In this document: piece after piece, positions 46,834 to 55,161 of the stretch
How the letters are laid out: every line of letters starts with the position of its first letter
Numbering within the stretch: position 1 is the stretch's first letter
Assembly (NCBI RefSeq): GCF_014201115.1
Contig: NZ_JACHDO010000001.1
Coordinates: 7,440,001 to 7,504,000 of the forward strand
Reading direction: 5' to 3'
DNA: 64,000 nucleotides
From: Nocardiopsis metallicus
GTDB lineage: Bacteria > Actinomycetota > Actinomycetes > Streptosporangiales > Streptosporangiaceae
The notes under the pieces: generated by a model
The model's database searches: none
What the model was told of the DNA's origin: nothing
Seen by the model: the letters and a program-made list of their open reading frames with translations, nothing else
Program-made: the position numbers and the translations under genes

Positions 46834-47232
46834 ATGGCGGAGAGCGACACCGAACCGCGCCAGACCCCCGACGAGATCCAGGCTGAGATCAACCGGGAGC
46901 AGCGTCGGCTGGCGGAGACCCTGGACGAGCTCAGCGTGCAGGCCCGCCCGGCCAACATCGCCCGGCGCCAGGTCGCGAAGGCCAAGGAGCGGGGGACCCG
47001 GATCTTCGACGAGGCCCGGGCGCTCGTGCTCGGCGGCGGCGCGGTGCGTGTGGAGAGCCACCTGGTGCGGCCCGAGGAGGGCAGCATCGTGATCAAGGGT
47101 GACGACAAGGTGGTAACCACCTACCAGTCACGCGGTCAGCTGCCGCCCGAGGCGCTGATCCTCGTGGCCGGGGTCGGGACGGTCATCGCGGTGGGTGTCG
47201 TCGCTTGGGCGGTCCGCCGCAAGCGGAAGTAA
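46834..47232 (+). CDS. DUF3618 domain protein, small membrane protein
   Basis: 132 residues. The N-terminal QTPDEIQAEINREQRRLAET with LDELSVQARP is the DUF3618 signature, often found next to phage-shock or lipid-synthesis genes in actinobacteria. A single helix near the C-terminus (ALILVAGVGTVIAVGVVAWA) is followed by RRKRK. It is 17 bp after the phosphatidyltransferase with GAGAGG upstream, so the pair is co-transcribed. Confidence 0.85.
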   Translation: MAESDTEPRQTPDEIQAEINREQRRLAETLDELSVQARPANIARRQVAKAKERGTRIFDEARALVLGGGAVRVESHLVRPEEGSIVIKGDDKVVTTYQSRGQLPPEALILVAGVGTVIAVGVVAWAVRRKRK

Positions 47233-47258
47233 CCGCACCGACCCCCGACAGTCCGGAA

Positions 47259-47290
47259 CGGGGCCCGCGCGAGGGATCGCGCGGGCCCCG
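47259..47290. terminator. Bidirectional terminator
   Basis: CGGGGCCCGCGCGA (47259-47272) pairs perfectly with TCGCGCGGGCCCCG (47277-47290), loop GGGA, between convergent genes. Confidence 0.88.
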
Positions 47291-47342
47291 TCCCGTTGCC
47301 CCGGTTCGGTCGTGTCGGGGCTCTGCCGGTCAGAGGCGGGCC

Positions 47343-48566
47343 TCAGAGGAAGGTCTGGCCCTCGCCCCGGTAGGTGGGCACCGCGCCCTCGTAGGTCCCG
47401 GTGTCGGAGTCGATCAGGTGCAGGGTGTCGAAGCGCTCGCAGAGCTCACCGGCCTTGGCGTGGCGCATCCACACCCGGTCGCCGACGGCCAGGTCCCGGG
47501 CGGCCTCGCCGATCAGCGGGGTCTGGACCTCGCCCGCGCCCTCGGTGGCGCTGTAGGACAGGCCAGCGGGCAGGTACGGGACCGGGGCGCGGTGGGCGTC
47601 GACGGGACCGGAGGCCGGGTAGCCGCCCCCCAGGACGGTGGCCACGTTCGGGGCGGGCCGACGGACCACGGGGAGCGCGAACAGCGCGGCGGGGCGGCCG
47701 CTGAAGGACCGGTACTGGTCGAACAGGTGCGGCTGGTAGAGGCCGGAACCGGCGGCCAGTTCGGTCACCGCCCGTTCGCGTCCGGTGGTGTGCAGACTAC
47801 CGGTGCCACCGCCGTTGACGAAGCGCAGCGGGGCGACCCGGCGTACCGCGCGGGTGATCGCGGCCCGGCGTCTGGCCAGTTCCAGGGCGGAGCGGCGCTG
47901 GACGGCGCGTAGCAGGCGCCCGTACAGGGGGCGGCCGGGGGGAGCGTCGCCCACTCCGGCGATCTGCCCTTCGTAGGCCATGATCCCGTCGAGTTCCAGC
48001 TCGGGGCGGAGCACGAGGGCGCGGGCCAGCGCGGCGGCCTGGGCGGGGGTGCGGACGGGGGAGCGGTAGGCGCCCACGCGCACGCCGGGGCCCAGGGGCT
48101 GCCAGCTGGTGTCGATGTCCAGGCAGACCCGGACCGGCGGGGCGTCGGGGCCGCGGTCGGCCTTGGCCACGGCGGCGCGGATGAGGTCGAGGTGAGCGGT
48201 GCCGTCCACCATCAGTGTGATCACGCGTGCGGCGGCGGGGTCGGAGGCCAGTTCGGTGAGGGCGTCGGTGTCCGCGGTGGGGTAGGCGACGAGGATGTCG
48301 TCGCTGACCGGTTCGGGGCCCGCGGTGGCCAACCAGAGCGCCTCGGGCAGGGTGAAGGCCATGACGCCCGCGTAGCCGGGCAGCGCCAGGGCGGTGCGCA
48401 GCAGTTCCCTGGAGCGCACGGACTTGCTGGCCACCCGGATGGGGCGCCCGTGGGCGCGGCGGGTGAGGTCGGCCGCGTTGGCGCGGAAGGCGGCCAGGTC
48501 GACCATGGCGAAGGGGGCCTGGATTTCGCGCGTGGCGGCCTCGTACTTCTCACGCAGGCTAGTCAT
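47343..48566 (-). CDS. PLP-dependent amino acid deaminase/aldolase (alanine racemase-like fold)
   Basis: 407 residues from the ATG giving MTSLREKYEAATREIQ; an ATG 7 codons upstream is possible. Fold type III barrel: PLP lysine K48 in IRVASKSVR, VCLDIDTSWQPLG, ELDGIMAYEGQIAG and a C-terminal domain with DRVWMRHAKAGELCERFD, as in D-threonine aldolase/D-serine dehydratase-like proteins. It probably acts on a D-amino acid. Substrate unknown. Single gene, upstream of a divergent purU. Confidence 0.85.
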   Translation of the reverse strand: MTSLREKYEAATREIQAPFAMVDLAAFRANAADLTRRAHGRPIRVASKSVRSRELLRTALALPGYAGVMAFTLPEALWLATAGPEPVSDDILVAYPTADTDALTELASDPAAARVITLMVDGTAHLDLIRAAVAKADRGPDAPPVRVCLDIDTSWQPLGPGVRVGAYRSPVRTPAQAAALARALVLRPELELDGIMAYEGQIAGVGDAPPGRPLYGRLLRAVQRRSALELARRRAAITRAVRRVAPLRFVNGGGTGSLHTTGRERAVTELAAGSGLYQPHLFDQYRSFSGRPAALFALPVVRRPAPNVATVLGGGYPASGPVDAHRAPVPYLPAGLSYSATEGAGEVQTPLIGEAARDLAVGDRVWMRHAKAGELCERFDTLHLIDSDTGTYEGAVPTYRGEGQTFL

Positions 48567-48757
48567 GTCTTGAGGATGCCAGAACATGAATGTCTTTCAT
48601 ATTGACCGAAGGGTCCGATTTTGCGGCCTTCGGAGAACTTCCGCCGTAGCCGCAGGTGACACGGGATACCCCGGGAACGACTTCACCGGTTCCGTGCGCT
48701 CGATATCCTGGGGCGTCACGGCTGATCGGCCGGTCGACCCCGGGAGTGGTTCCTTTC

Positions 48758-49645
48758 ATGAGCGAGCGCGAGTACGTCCTGACCCTTGCCTGCCCCGACA
48801 GCAGGGGCATTGTGGCCGCGGTGGCCAACCTGCTGGCCGACCACGGGTGCAACATCACCGAGAGTCAGCAGTACGGCGACCACTTCACCGGTCGCTTCTT
48901 CCTTCGGATGCAGTTCGTGGCCGAGTCCGGGACCTCCGGCGCGGTCGACGAGGACGTGCTGCGCGGCGCCTTCGCCTCCCTGGCCGGGGACTTCGGCAGC
49001 GGCCCCGGCGACTCGTTCGTCGAGTGGGACCTGCAGGCCCGGGACGTGCGCCCGCGCATGATCGTGATGGTGTCCAAGTTCGGGCACTGCCTCAACGACC
49101 TCCTCTACCGCCAGCGCAGCGGGCTGCTGGACATCGACATCGCCGCGGTGGTCTCCAACCACCCCGACCTGGAGTTCCTGGCCGACTCCTACGGCGTGGA
49201 CTTCCACCACCTGCCGATCACCCCGCAGACCAAGCGCGAGCAGGAGGGGCGGATCCTGGAGCTGGTCGACTCCTACGACGTCGACCTGGTGGTGCTGGCC
49301 CGCTACATGCAGGTGCTCTCCGAGCAGCTGTGCACCAAGATGTCCGGGCGCATCATCAACATCCACCACTCCTTCCTCCCGAGCTTCAAGGGCGCCCGCC
49401 CCTACCACCAGGCGCACTCACGCGGGGTGAAGCTGATCGGCGCCACCGCCCACTACGTCACGGCCGACCTGGACGAGGGCCCGATCATCGAGCAGGAGGT
49501 CTCCCGGGTCGGCCACACGCACAGCCCGGAGCAGCTCACCGCGATCGGCCGCGACCTGGAGTCGGTGGCCCTGGCGCGCGCCGTCAACTGGCACGCCCAG
49601 CGCCGGGTCCTGCTCAACGGCGAGAAGACGGTCATCTTCGACTAG
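48758..49645 (+). CDS. purU: Formyltetrahydrofolate deformylase
   Basis: 295 residues. It hydrolyses 10-formyl-THF to formate and THF, balancing one-carbon pools. The N-terminal ACT domain (VLTLACPDSRGIVAAVANLL) senses an amino acid such as glycine or methionine in known homologues. The formyltransferase domain has the catalytic triad region INIHHSFLPSFKGARPYHQA, with TAHYVTADLDEGPIIEQ for the Asp. The ATG is the one giving MSEREYVLTLACPD. Confidence 0.95.
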   Translation: MSEREYVLTLACPDSRGIVAAVANLLADHGCNITESQQYGDHFTGRFFLRMQFVAESGTSGAVDEDVLRGAFASLAGDFGSGPGDSFVEWDLQARDVRPRMIVMVSKFGHCLNDLLYRQRSGLLDIDIAAVVSNHPDLEFLADSYGVDFHHLPITPQTKREQEGRILELVDSYDVDLVVLARYMQVLSEQLCTKMSGRIINIHHSFLPSFKGARPYHQAHSRGVKLIGATAHYVTADLDEGPIIEQEVSRVGHTHSPEQLTAIGRDLESVALARAVNWHAQRRVLLNGEKTVIFD

Positions 49646-49703
49646 GGCCACCAGGACCGACGACCCGGCGACGCGGCCGGGGACAACTTGATTTCGGACG
49701 CTC

Positions 49704-49725
49704 AGGGGTGCCTTCTGGCACCCTT
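49704..49725 (+). terminator. Terminator of purU
   Basis: AGGGGTGCC (49704-49712) pairs with GGCACCCTT (49717-49725) with one G-U pair, loop TTCT, followed by GACGTTTTT. The rest of 49646-49950 shows no gene; AT-richer sequence around 49825-49852 (TTGTTG, 16 bp, TATGGT) could be the promoter of the stress operon. Confidence 0.8.
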
Positions 49726-49950
49726 GACGTTTTTCTGGCCCAGGCGGGGTTCCGGAGGGGGTTTTGGGGCAAGGATGGTAAGACCATGACCCTCTCTACC
49801 AGCAATTTATGCCTCTCAGTACCTTGTTGGCTACATAGAGTGCGTATATGGTGTGATGAGGTCGAAACCTCTCCGGTCGTCCCGACCCGGGCCGACCTGG
49901 GTTTCGGTCCATCAACCCTGAGTCGAACCGACTCTGATCAGGGGGCACAA

Positions 49951-50175
49951 ATGGGCAAGCACTTCGACGACGCCGCTGGCAAGGGCAAGGAAGCCTTCGG
50001 CAAGGTCACCGGCGACCGCGGTACCGAGTTCGAGGGCAAGGCCGACCAGGCCAAGGCCGGGGCCAAGGACGCCGCGGACAAGGCCAAGGGCAAGGCCGAG
50101 GAGCTCAAGGACAAGGCCGAGGACGCGTTCGAGTCCGCGGGGGAGAAGATCAAGGACGTCTTCAAGAAGAAGTAG
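49951..50175 (+). CDS. CsbD family stress protein
   Basis: 74 residues, Lys/Ala/Asp/Glu-rich and predicted helical: MGKHFDDAAGKGKEAFGKVT followed by repeated DKAKGKAEELKDKAED units. CsbD-like proteins are general stress proteins under alternative sigma control in other Gram-positives. It has an AGGGGG ribosome-binding site. It precedes an Asp23/Gls24 gene group by 51 bp, supporting a stress role. Confidence 0.9.
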   Translation: MGKHFDDAAGKGKEAFGKVTGDRGTEFEGKADQAKAGAKDAADKAKGKAEELKDKAEDAFESAGEKIKDVFKKK

Positions 50176-50226
50176 AAGGCTCCAGGACGGTTTGCACACT
50201 GTTTTGCACACTGCGTAGGGGGACCA

Positions 50227-50706
50227 GTGTCGGACATGAAGACCGAAGCCGCGGTGCCGAGCGCCCGCGAGGCCGCCGGTAAGCGCAACGCCGCCAACCG
50301 GGACGAGCAGCAAGGCCACACCCAGATCGCCGACGGTGTCGTGGCCAAGATCGCCGGGATGGCGGCCCGTGAGATCGGCGGTGTCCACGCCATGGGCGGT
50401 GGGACCGCCCGCATGGTGGGGGCCGTGCGCGACGCCGTGAGCGGCGGCAGCTCCTCCGGCTCGGTGGCCCAGGGGGTCTCGGTCGAGGTCGGGGAGCGCC
50501 AGGCCGCCGTCGACATCGACGTGGTCGTCGAGTACGGCGCCGCCATCCAGGACCTGGCCGCCGCGGTGCGCCGCAACGTCACCAACGCGGTCGAGCGGAT
50601 GACGGGCCTCGAGGTCACCGAGATCAACATCAAGGTGGACGACATCCACCTGCCCGGGGACGAGGAGTCCGCCGACGAGGGCGACTCCGAGCCCAGGGTC
50701 CGCTAG
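50227..50706 (+). CDS. Asp23/Gls24 family envelope stress protein 1
   Basis: 159 residues from GTG 50227. The core GHTQIADGVVAKIAGMAARE with GVSVEVGERQAAVDIDVVVEYG and the C-terminal VTEINIKVDDIHLP is a full-length Asp23 domain. In Staphylococcus, Asp23 binds the membrane through AmaP; two AmaP-like proteins are encoded at 51631 and 52239. First of six stress genes on the strand. Confidence 0.92.
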   Translation: MSDMKTEAAVPSAREAAGKRNAANRDEQQGHTQIADGVVAKIAGMAAREIGGVHAMGGGTARMVGAVRDAVSGGSSSGSVAQGVSVEVGERQAAVDIDVVVEYGAAIQDLAAAVRRNVTNAVERMTGLEVTEINIKVDDIHLPGDEESADEGDSEPRVR

Positions 50707-50708
50707 CC

Positions 50709-51029
50709 GTGGCCGGCAGCGACGCCCGCAGCGAGACCGCACGGACCATCGCCGAGGCGGCCACGGGCTTTCCCGACGTGGTCGAACTGTCCTCCGGGGC
50801 CTTCGGAACCTTGAGCACGGCCGTGCCGGGGGGACGGATCCGGGGGGTGACGGTACGCGACGGCTACGTCGAGGTCGGTGTGGTCGTGCGCTACGGGCGT
50901 CCGCTGCCGGAGATCGCCACCGAGATCCGCCGGGGCCTGGCCCCGTTGTCCGGCGGCCGCGCCGTCCACGTGTCCGTGGAGGACGTGGTCGCCGGCCTCG
51001 GTGACGGCGCACGCACCACCGCCAGCTGA
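50709..51029 (+). CDS. Short Asp23-like protein
   Basis: 106 residues from GTG, 2 bp after the preceding stop. It keeps the Asp23 pattern in shortened form: VTVRDGYVEVGVVVRYGRPLP then VHVSVEDVVAGL at the C-terminus, but lacks the N-terminal part. No membrane helix. It probably partners the full-length copies. Confidence 0.8.
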   Translation: MAGSDARSETARTIAEAATGFPDVVELSSGAFGTLSTAVPGGRIRGVTVRDGYVEVGVVVRYGRPLPEIATEIRRGLAPLSGGRAVHVSVEDVVAGLGDGARTTAS

Positions 51030-51072
51030 ACACAGACCTACAAGCAGGGTGTTCTGATTAGAGGGGGTAGCC

Positions 51073-51246
51073 ATGTGGCCCATTGTTGGACTGTCCTACG
51101 GGACGGTGCTCGGGCTCGCGGCGGCGTTCGGCGGGTTCCCCGCCTTCGCGCTGGTTCTGGTCCTCGGCCTCGTCGGGTTCGTCGCGGGCCGGGCGATGGA
51201 GGGTGAGATCGACCTCGCCGAGATGTTCACACGGCGGTCGGCGTAG
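51073..51246 (+). CDS. Small DUF2273-like integral membrane protein
   Basis: 57 residues: MWPIVGLSYGTVLGLAAAFG, then a hydrophobic helix FPAFALVLVLGLVGFVAGRA and EIDLAEMFTRRSA. DUF2273 proteins of this length accompany Asp23 and AmaP genes in many Gram-positives. It has a GAGGGGG ribosome-binding site and lies between two Asp23 paralogues, which supports a real gene although short. Confidence 0.85.
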   Translation: MWPIVGLSYGTVLGLAAAFGGFPAFALVLVLGLVGFVAGRAMEGEIDLAEMFTRRSA

Positions 51247-51260
51247 ACAGGGGTGAGGTC

Positions 51261-51629
51261 GTGGTCGGCGTTCGGAGCGATACGGTCCCCCGCCAACGGG
51301 TGGCCGCGCCCCCGTGGGAGGGGCCCGGAAAGCACGCCCACACGCGGGACCCCGGAGGCCGCACCGACATCCCGGGGGCCGTGATCGAGAAAGCGGCCGC
51401 CAGGGCCGTCGGAGAGGTCCCCGGGGCGCGGGCCGCGCGTTCGAGGGCGGCCCGCGCCCGCGTCAGCGGGGAGGTCGTCCTCCTGCGGTTGCGCGTCGAG
51501 GTGGACTACCCTCGGCCCACCCGCCAGGTCGCCCAGGCGGTACGCGAACACGTCAAGAACCGGCTCGAGTGGATCACCGGCAAACAGGTCCACCACATCG
51601 ACATCGAGATCGCGGAGTTGGTGCGCTGA
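51261..51629 (+). CDS. Asp23/Gls24 family protein 3
   Basis: 122 residues from GTG 51261 (GGTGAGG upstream). After a basic, Pro-rich N-terminus the Asp23 core reads IPGAVIEKAAARAVGEVPGA, EVVLLRLRVEVDYPRPTRQV and VHHIDIEIAEL. Third Asp23-type gene of the cluster; stop 1 bp before the next ATG, so coupled. Confidence 0.88.
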   Translation: MVGVRSDTVPRQRVAAPPWEGPGKHAHTRDPGGRTDIPGAVIEKAAARAVGEVPGARAARSRAARARVSGEVVLLRLRVEVDYPRPTRQVAQAVREHVKNRLEWITGKQVHHIDIEIAELVR

Positions 51630-51630
51630 C

Positions 51631-52236
51631 ATGACCACCGTGGAAGAGGTGCTCGGTCGTCCGAGCCAGGGGCTCGACCGCCGCGCCAAGCGGGTCGCAG
51701 TCCACACGTTCCGGCCGCGCCGCTCCTGGCCCGCGGTGCTCACCGGACTCGTGATCCTGGTGGTGGCCGTGGTCGCCGCCGCCGAGGTCATCGCCGCTCT
51801 CGCGGGTAACCCGCTACGCCTGATCCCGGTCGGCGCGGCCACCGACTACGCGGCCGCCACCACCTGGTCGGAACCCTCCGTGCAGATCGCCTCGGGGGTC
51901 CTGGCACTGATCGGCCTGGCCCTGATCGTGGTCGCGCTGGCCCCCGGACAGAGCCGGTGGACCGCGTTGCGCACCGACGACCCGGCGCTGGTGGTCGGCC
52001 TGACCCGGCCCGCGCTGCGCCGGGCCGTGGCCGCCGCCGCCCAGGACGTGAGCGGGGTCGACAGCGTCAACGTGGCCGTGCGCGGCAACAAGCTCCGGGT
52101 GCACGTGCGCACCGGTATGCGCGAGTCACGCGGGCTGCCCGCCGAGGTGACCGCGGCCGTGGAGCACCGTCTGGAGGAACTGGCACCGCTGCGCAGCATG
52201 CGGATCGCCACGCACGTTCGATACGCGGAGGGTTGA
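51631..52236 (+). CDS. DUF6286-type membrane protein (AmaP-like)
   Basis: 201 residues with two membrane helices (VLTGLVILVVAVVAAAEVIAA... about 36-58; IASGVLALIGLALIVVALAP about 88-107) and a C-terminal soluble domain with SVNVAVRGNKLRVHVRTG. The topology, two helices then a small alpha/beta domain, is that of Asp23 membrane anchors. The next gene, 2 bp on, has the same topology. Confidence 0.85.
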   Translation: MTTVEEVLGRPSQGLDRRAKRVAVHTFRPRRSWPAVLTGLVILVVAVVAAAEVIAALAGNPLRLIPVGAATDYAAATTWSEPSVQIASGVLALIGLALIVVALAPGQSRWTALRTDDPALVVGLTRPALRRAVAAAAQDVSGVDSVNVAVRGNKLRVHVRTGMRESRGLPAEVTAAVEHRLEELAPLRSMRIATHVRYAEG

Positions 52237-52238
52237 CC

Positions 52239-52829
52239 ATGGCGCGCGACAGGTCTCGGAGGTCGGCCCGGGGCAATCGCCTGGGCCTGGTGATCGTCGG
52301 ATCGGTACTGCTGGCCGGGGGGCTGTCCGCCCTGGCGGTGGGGCAGGGGCTGTTCGGGGGTGACCTGGCCGCCTCGCCCCTGCTCGGGGACCAGGTGAAC
52401 GAGCTGCTCGCCCAGCGGTGGGTGCCCTACGCGGCGGTGGCCGTCGCCTTCGTGGCCGGCTTCCTGGCCCTGCGGTGGCTGATGGTGCAGGGCATGAACG
52501 ACACGGTGGGCCGGCTCTTCCTGGAGCGCGACGACGCGGGCAACGTCGAGATGACCGAGAGCGTGGCCCGCGGCGCCCTGGAACAGGAAGTCGCCGACTA
52601 CCCGGGGGTTCGCCGCGCCCGAGCCCGCCTCACCGAGTCCAGCGACCGGCCGCACCTGCGGCTGGCGCTGACCCTGGAGGACGACGCCGACGTGGCGAGC
52701 GTGTGGCAGCGGGTCCGCTCGGAGGCGATCGCCAACCTGCGCGGCGCCCTCGAACTGGACCAGGTCCCCACGGTCATCCGGATGTCCATGACCGCCCCGG
52801 CCAAGAACCCCAGGCGCAGCCTGGCCTGA
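52239..52829 (+). CDS. amaP: Alkaline shock response membrane anchor AmaP-like protein
   Basis: 196 residues. Helix 1 LGLVIVGSVLLAGGLSALAV, helix 2 WVPYAAVAVAFVAGFLALRWL, then a domain of about 110 residues with RLALTLEDDADVASVW. In Staphylococcus AmaP recruits Asp23 to the membrane. Last gene of the cluster, followed by a strong terminator. Confidence 0.87.
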   Translation: MARDRSRRSARGNRLGLVIVGSVLLAGGLSALAVGQGLFGGDLAASPLLGDQVNELLAQRWVPYAAVAVAFVAGFLALRWLMVQGMNDTVGRLFLERDDAGNVEMTESVARGALEQEVADYPGVRRARARLTESSDRPHLRLALTLEDDADVASVWQRVRSEAIANLRGALELDQVPTVIRMSMTAPAKNPRRSLA

Positions 52830-52848
52830 GGCGCTCCGGGATACAGCG

Positions 52849-52877
52849 GGGGTCGGCGCGCACCGCGCGCCGACCCC
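52849..52877. terminator. Terminator of the Asp23 operon
   Basis: GGGGTCGGCGCGC (52849-52861) pairs perfectly with GCGCGCCGACCCC (52865-52877), loop ACC, followed by TTTCG. It also faces the convergent lipoprotein gene. Confidence 0.9.
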
Positions 52878-52886
52878 TTTCGCGTG

Positions 52887-54164
52887 CTATGTCCAGGACA
52901 GGATCGCGTTGAGGTCCGCGGGCAGCCCGGGGAACTCCTCAGGTTCACTGGATCCGTCTGCGGGAACCCGGTACCAGCTGGTGTCGCCGTTCGGCGCCTT
53001 GGAGCGGAAGAGGACCTCGGAGGAGTCGTGGGACACGAAGGCGGCGGAGTTGGACCGGGTGCCCTCGGGGATCAGGGTCCGGTCGGCGGGCAGCGGTTCC
53101 TGTTCGATGTAGATGACGCCCTCGTTCGCCGCCTCGTACTCCGCGGGGGTCTGCGAAGTGAACTCCATGACGCTCAGCACGTTGTCGTCGAAGATCAGGG
53201 TCCCGTCGTCCAAGGCCTGGAAGGAGGCCGTCGGGTCCACCCGCACGTCGGAGGAGCGGTTCGAGTTGATGCCGTCACGGGTCAGATCGACCACGTCGGC
53301 GCCGACCTGGTCACTGAGGTCGTAGTAGTGCGCGAGGTGCGAGTCGACGCTTCCGACCAACCCCGCGCCGTCGTCGGTCACGGCCATGCCGACGAAGTGG
53401 TGCCCGTAGAGCACGGCGGCGTCGATCCCCGGCACGACCGTGAGCTGGTCGCAGCGCATCCTGGCGCAGGTGCCGTCGAGGTCGGTGATCTCCCCGCTCT
53501 CCAGGTCCATCGCGTGGATGGTGTGCTCACTCCCGCCTTCGTCCTGCACGAAGAGGATTCTGTCGCGCTCCGGGTCGGCCACCGGGTGGTCGTAGTTGAT
53601 CGGGGTGGCGAAGTCGCCGACCTCCTGTTCGGGGCTGAGCGCCGTGAACACGCCGTCCTCGGACAGGACCCCGAACCCCTTGACGTCGTTACCGTTCACC
53701 TCCTCACTGAAGGTGACCAGGACGAGGTGCCGCTCGGGGAACAGCGGCGGCGCGTCCTGGTGACAGGAGGTGCCCAGGGCGATACCGGCGTCCACCGCCC
53801 GGCCGTGCGAGAGGTCCGGGGACTCGGCGCGGTCGACGCCCAGGATGTCGAAGCGGGCATGGAGAATCCGCTCGGCGGTGTCGGAGTACAGGGTGTACTC
53901 GACCCACCCCTCCCGCACACCGCAGTTGGCCGTGAGGATCCCGGGGTCGGCCAGGGAAGGCGTGTCCGAGGCTTCCTCCCCGGACTCCTCCTCGGTCTCC
54001 TCTTCCTGAGGGGCTTCTTCCTCGGCGGGGGACTCGGCCGAGGCCGCGGTGGTTTCCTCCTCGCCCGAGGAACCGTTGACGAGGCCGCAGCCGGAGAGAA
54101 ACAGGGACAGCGCGGCGGTGGGGGCGAGCACGCGCATAACTGGGGAAAGGGTTCTGGAGGTCAC
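52887..54164 (-). CDS. Putative lipoprotein of unknown function
   Basis: 425 residues from GTG 54164. Signal peptide ending LFLSGC, lipidated Cys26, then a Glu/Ser/Ala-rich linker of about 45 residues. The rest has short beta-like repeats (IHAMDLESGEITDLDG, GTLIFDDNVLSV, ADGSSEPEEFPGL) that suggest a beta-propeller, and four cysteines. No family recognised. A TATAGA hexamer lies 9 bp before the start on its strand, so the mRNA may be leaderless. Confidence 0.82.
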   Translation of the reverse strand: MTSRTLSPVMRVLAPTAALSLFLSGCGLVNGSSGEEETTAASAESPAEEEAPQEEETEEESGEEASDTPSLADPGILTANCGVREGWVEYTLYSDTAERILHARFDILGVDRAESPDLSHGRAVDAGIALGTSCHQDAPPLFPERHLVLVTFSEEVNGNDVKGFGVLSEDGVFTALSPEQEVGDFATPINYDHPVADPERDRILFVQDEGGSEHTIHAMDLESGEITDLDGTCARMRCDQLTVVPGIDAAVLYGHHFVGMAVTDDGAGLVGSVDSHLAHYYDLSDQVGADVVDLTRDGINSNRSSDVRVDPTASFQALDDGTLIFDDNVLSVMEFTSQTPAEYEAANEGVIYIEQEPLPADRTLIPEGTRSNSAAFVSHDSSEVLFRSKAPNGDTSWYRVPADGSSEPEEFPGLPADLNAILSWT

Positions 54165-54336
54165 GGCCGAAATCTATACCATTCGCGGATGGTGTGAATT
54201 CGCGGGGTTTTCGGAATTGAAGTGAGAAATCCCCGGCGTTCTTCGTGAAAGGCGGACGGGGCAGGCCGATCCGCTGGAAATCCGAACTCGGACGGCCCGG
54301 TCCGAGCGCGATGGCCGGATGCGGTCAAAGGGGCGA

Positions 54337-54369
54337 GTCTGGTGGCGAGCTGAGCTCAAGCCACCAGAC
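54337..54369. other. Hairpin 1 in an unexplained structured intergenic region
   Basis: GTCTGGTGGC (54337-54346) pairs perfectly with GCCACCAGAC (54360-54369). The loop contains GAGCTGAGCTC, itself a partial palindrome. No T-tract follows. Confidence 0.6.
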
Positions 54370-54377
54370 CCGGGGTG

Positions 54378-54427
54378 ACGGTCGACGGGGCGAGCGGGTG
54401 GGAGGCTCAAGCCCGGTTGTCGACCGT
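54378..54427. other. Hairpin 2 in an unexplained structured intergenic region
   Basis: ACGGTCGAC (54378-54386) pairs perfectly with GTCGACCGT (54419-54427) around a 32-nt loop. Only 8 bp separate it from hairpin 1. Confidence 0.55.
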
Positions 54428-54499
54428 GCGCCTGGTACAACCCGAGATGTCCCCAGGTGATTCCCGTTGGGAAGATCAGATCCGTCTCTCGGCGCCTGT

Positions 54500-54526
54500 G
54501 TGTACTCTGGTAGCCAGACGTGTACT
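54500..54526. promoter_or_regulatory. Paired GTGTACT repeats upstream of the toxin-antitoxin genes
   Basis: Direct repeats GTGTACT at 54500-54506 and 54520-54526, exactly 20 bp apart (two helical turns) and 13 bp before the antitoxin ATG. The position fits an autoregulatory operator. Confidence 0.5.
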
Positions 54527-54539
54527 ACAGGGGGTGAGC

Positions 54540-54743
54540 ATGTCCGCGCTCGGTATCGAGTTCACGGAGGCGGAGTCGGAACAGATTCGGCAGACAGCTG
54601 CCGCTGAGCAGCGGTCACCGCAGGAGCTGGTCCAGGAGATGCGGGAGAGCGTGCTCGCCGATGTCCGTCGTCGCCGCTTCGAGGCTGCGGCAAAGCGCGT
54701 CACCACCCTCTCCGCCGAGCTCAACGAAAGGCTCGCCAAGTAG
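54540..54743 (+). CDS. Antitoxin of a Doc-type toxin-antitoxin module
   Basis: 67 residues: MSALGIEFTEAESEQIRQTA, mostly helical, charged, with QRSPQELVQEMRESVLADV. Its start follows GGGGGTG. It ends exactly where the toxin gene begins (TAG then GTG), the usual antitoxin-first order. The fold (ribbon-helix-helix or Phd-like) cannot be assigned firmly. It should neutralise the Fic/Doc toxin and repress the operon. Confidence 0.82.
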   Translation: MSALGIEFTEAESEQIRQTAAAEQRSPQELVQEMRESVLADVRRRRFEAAAKRVTTLSAELNERLAK

Positions 54744-55148
54744 GTGGACGACGTCTTCTACCTGGACTCGGCGATGGTCATCGAAATCACCACCATGGCC
54801 CTGGCCCAGGAAGGCCAGGGCCCTGCCATGGTTCGCGAAACCGGGCTGCTGGAGAGTGCGGTCCACCGCCCGATGGGGTCTTCGTTCGGGGACGAGCACT
54901 ACCCGGGCATCTTTGAGAAGGCCGCTGCGTTGATGCACTCCCTGGCCAGAAACCATGTGTTTTTCGACGGCAACAAGCGAGCCGCGTGGAACTCCGCGGC
55001 GACCTTCCTCGAAGTGAACGGGTGGCCCCTGGCGGAACCTGTCGATGTGGATCGCGCCGAGCATTTCGTCCTCGACGTCGCCGAGGGAAAACTCGGCGAT
55101 ATCGAGGCCATCGCCGCTGCCCTGCGCACTTTTCACGCGCTGAACTGA
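54744..55148 (+). CDS. doc: Doc-type Fic-domain toxin
   Basis: 134 residues from GTG directly abutting the antitoxin stop. The Fic core HVFFDGNKR (residues 71-79) is the Doc variant with Lys in place of the AMPylation Gly (HxFx[D/E]GNGR); the P1 Doc enzyme uses this change to phosphorylate EF-Tu and stop translation. ETGLLESAVHRPMGSSFGDE is the typical N-terminal Doc segment. The active-site residues look intact. Confidence 0.92.
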   Translation: MDDVFYLDSAMVIEITTMALAQEGQGPAMVRETGLLESAVHRPMGSSFGDEHYPGIFEKAAALMHSLARNHVFFDGNKRAAWNSAATFLEVNGWPLAEPVDVDRAEHFVLDVAEGKLGDIEAIAAALRTFHALN

Positions 55149-55161
55149 ACCGCTAGTCCGG

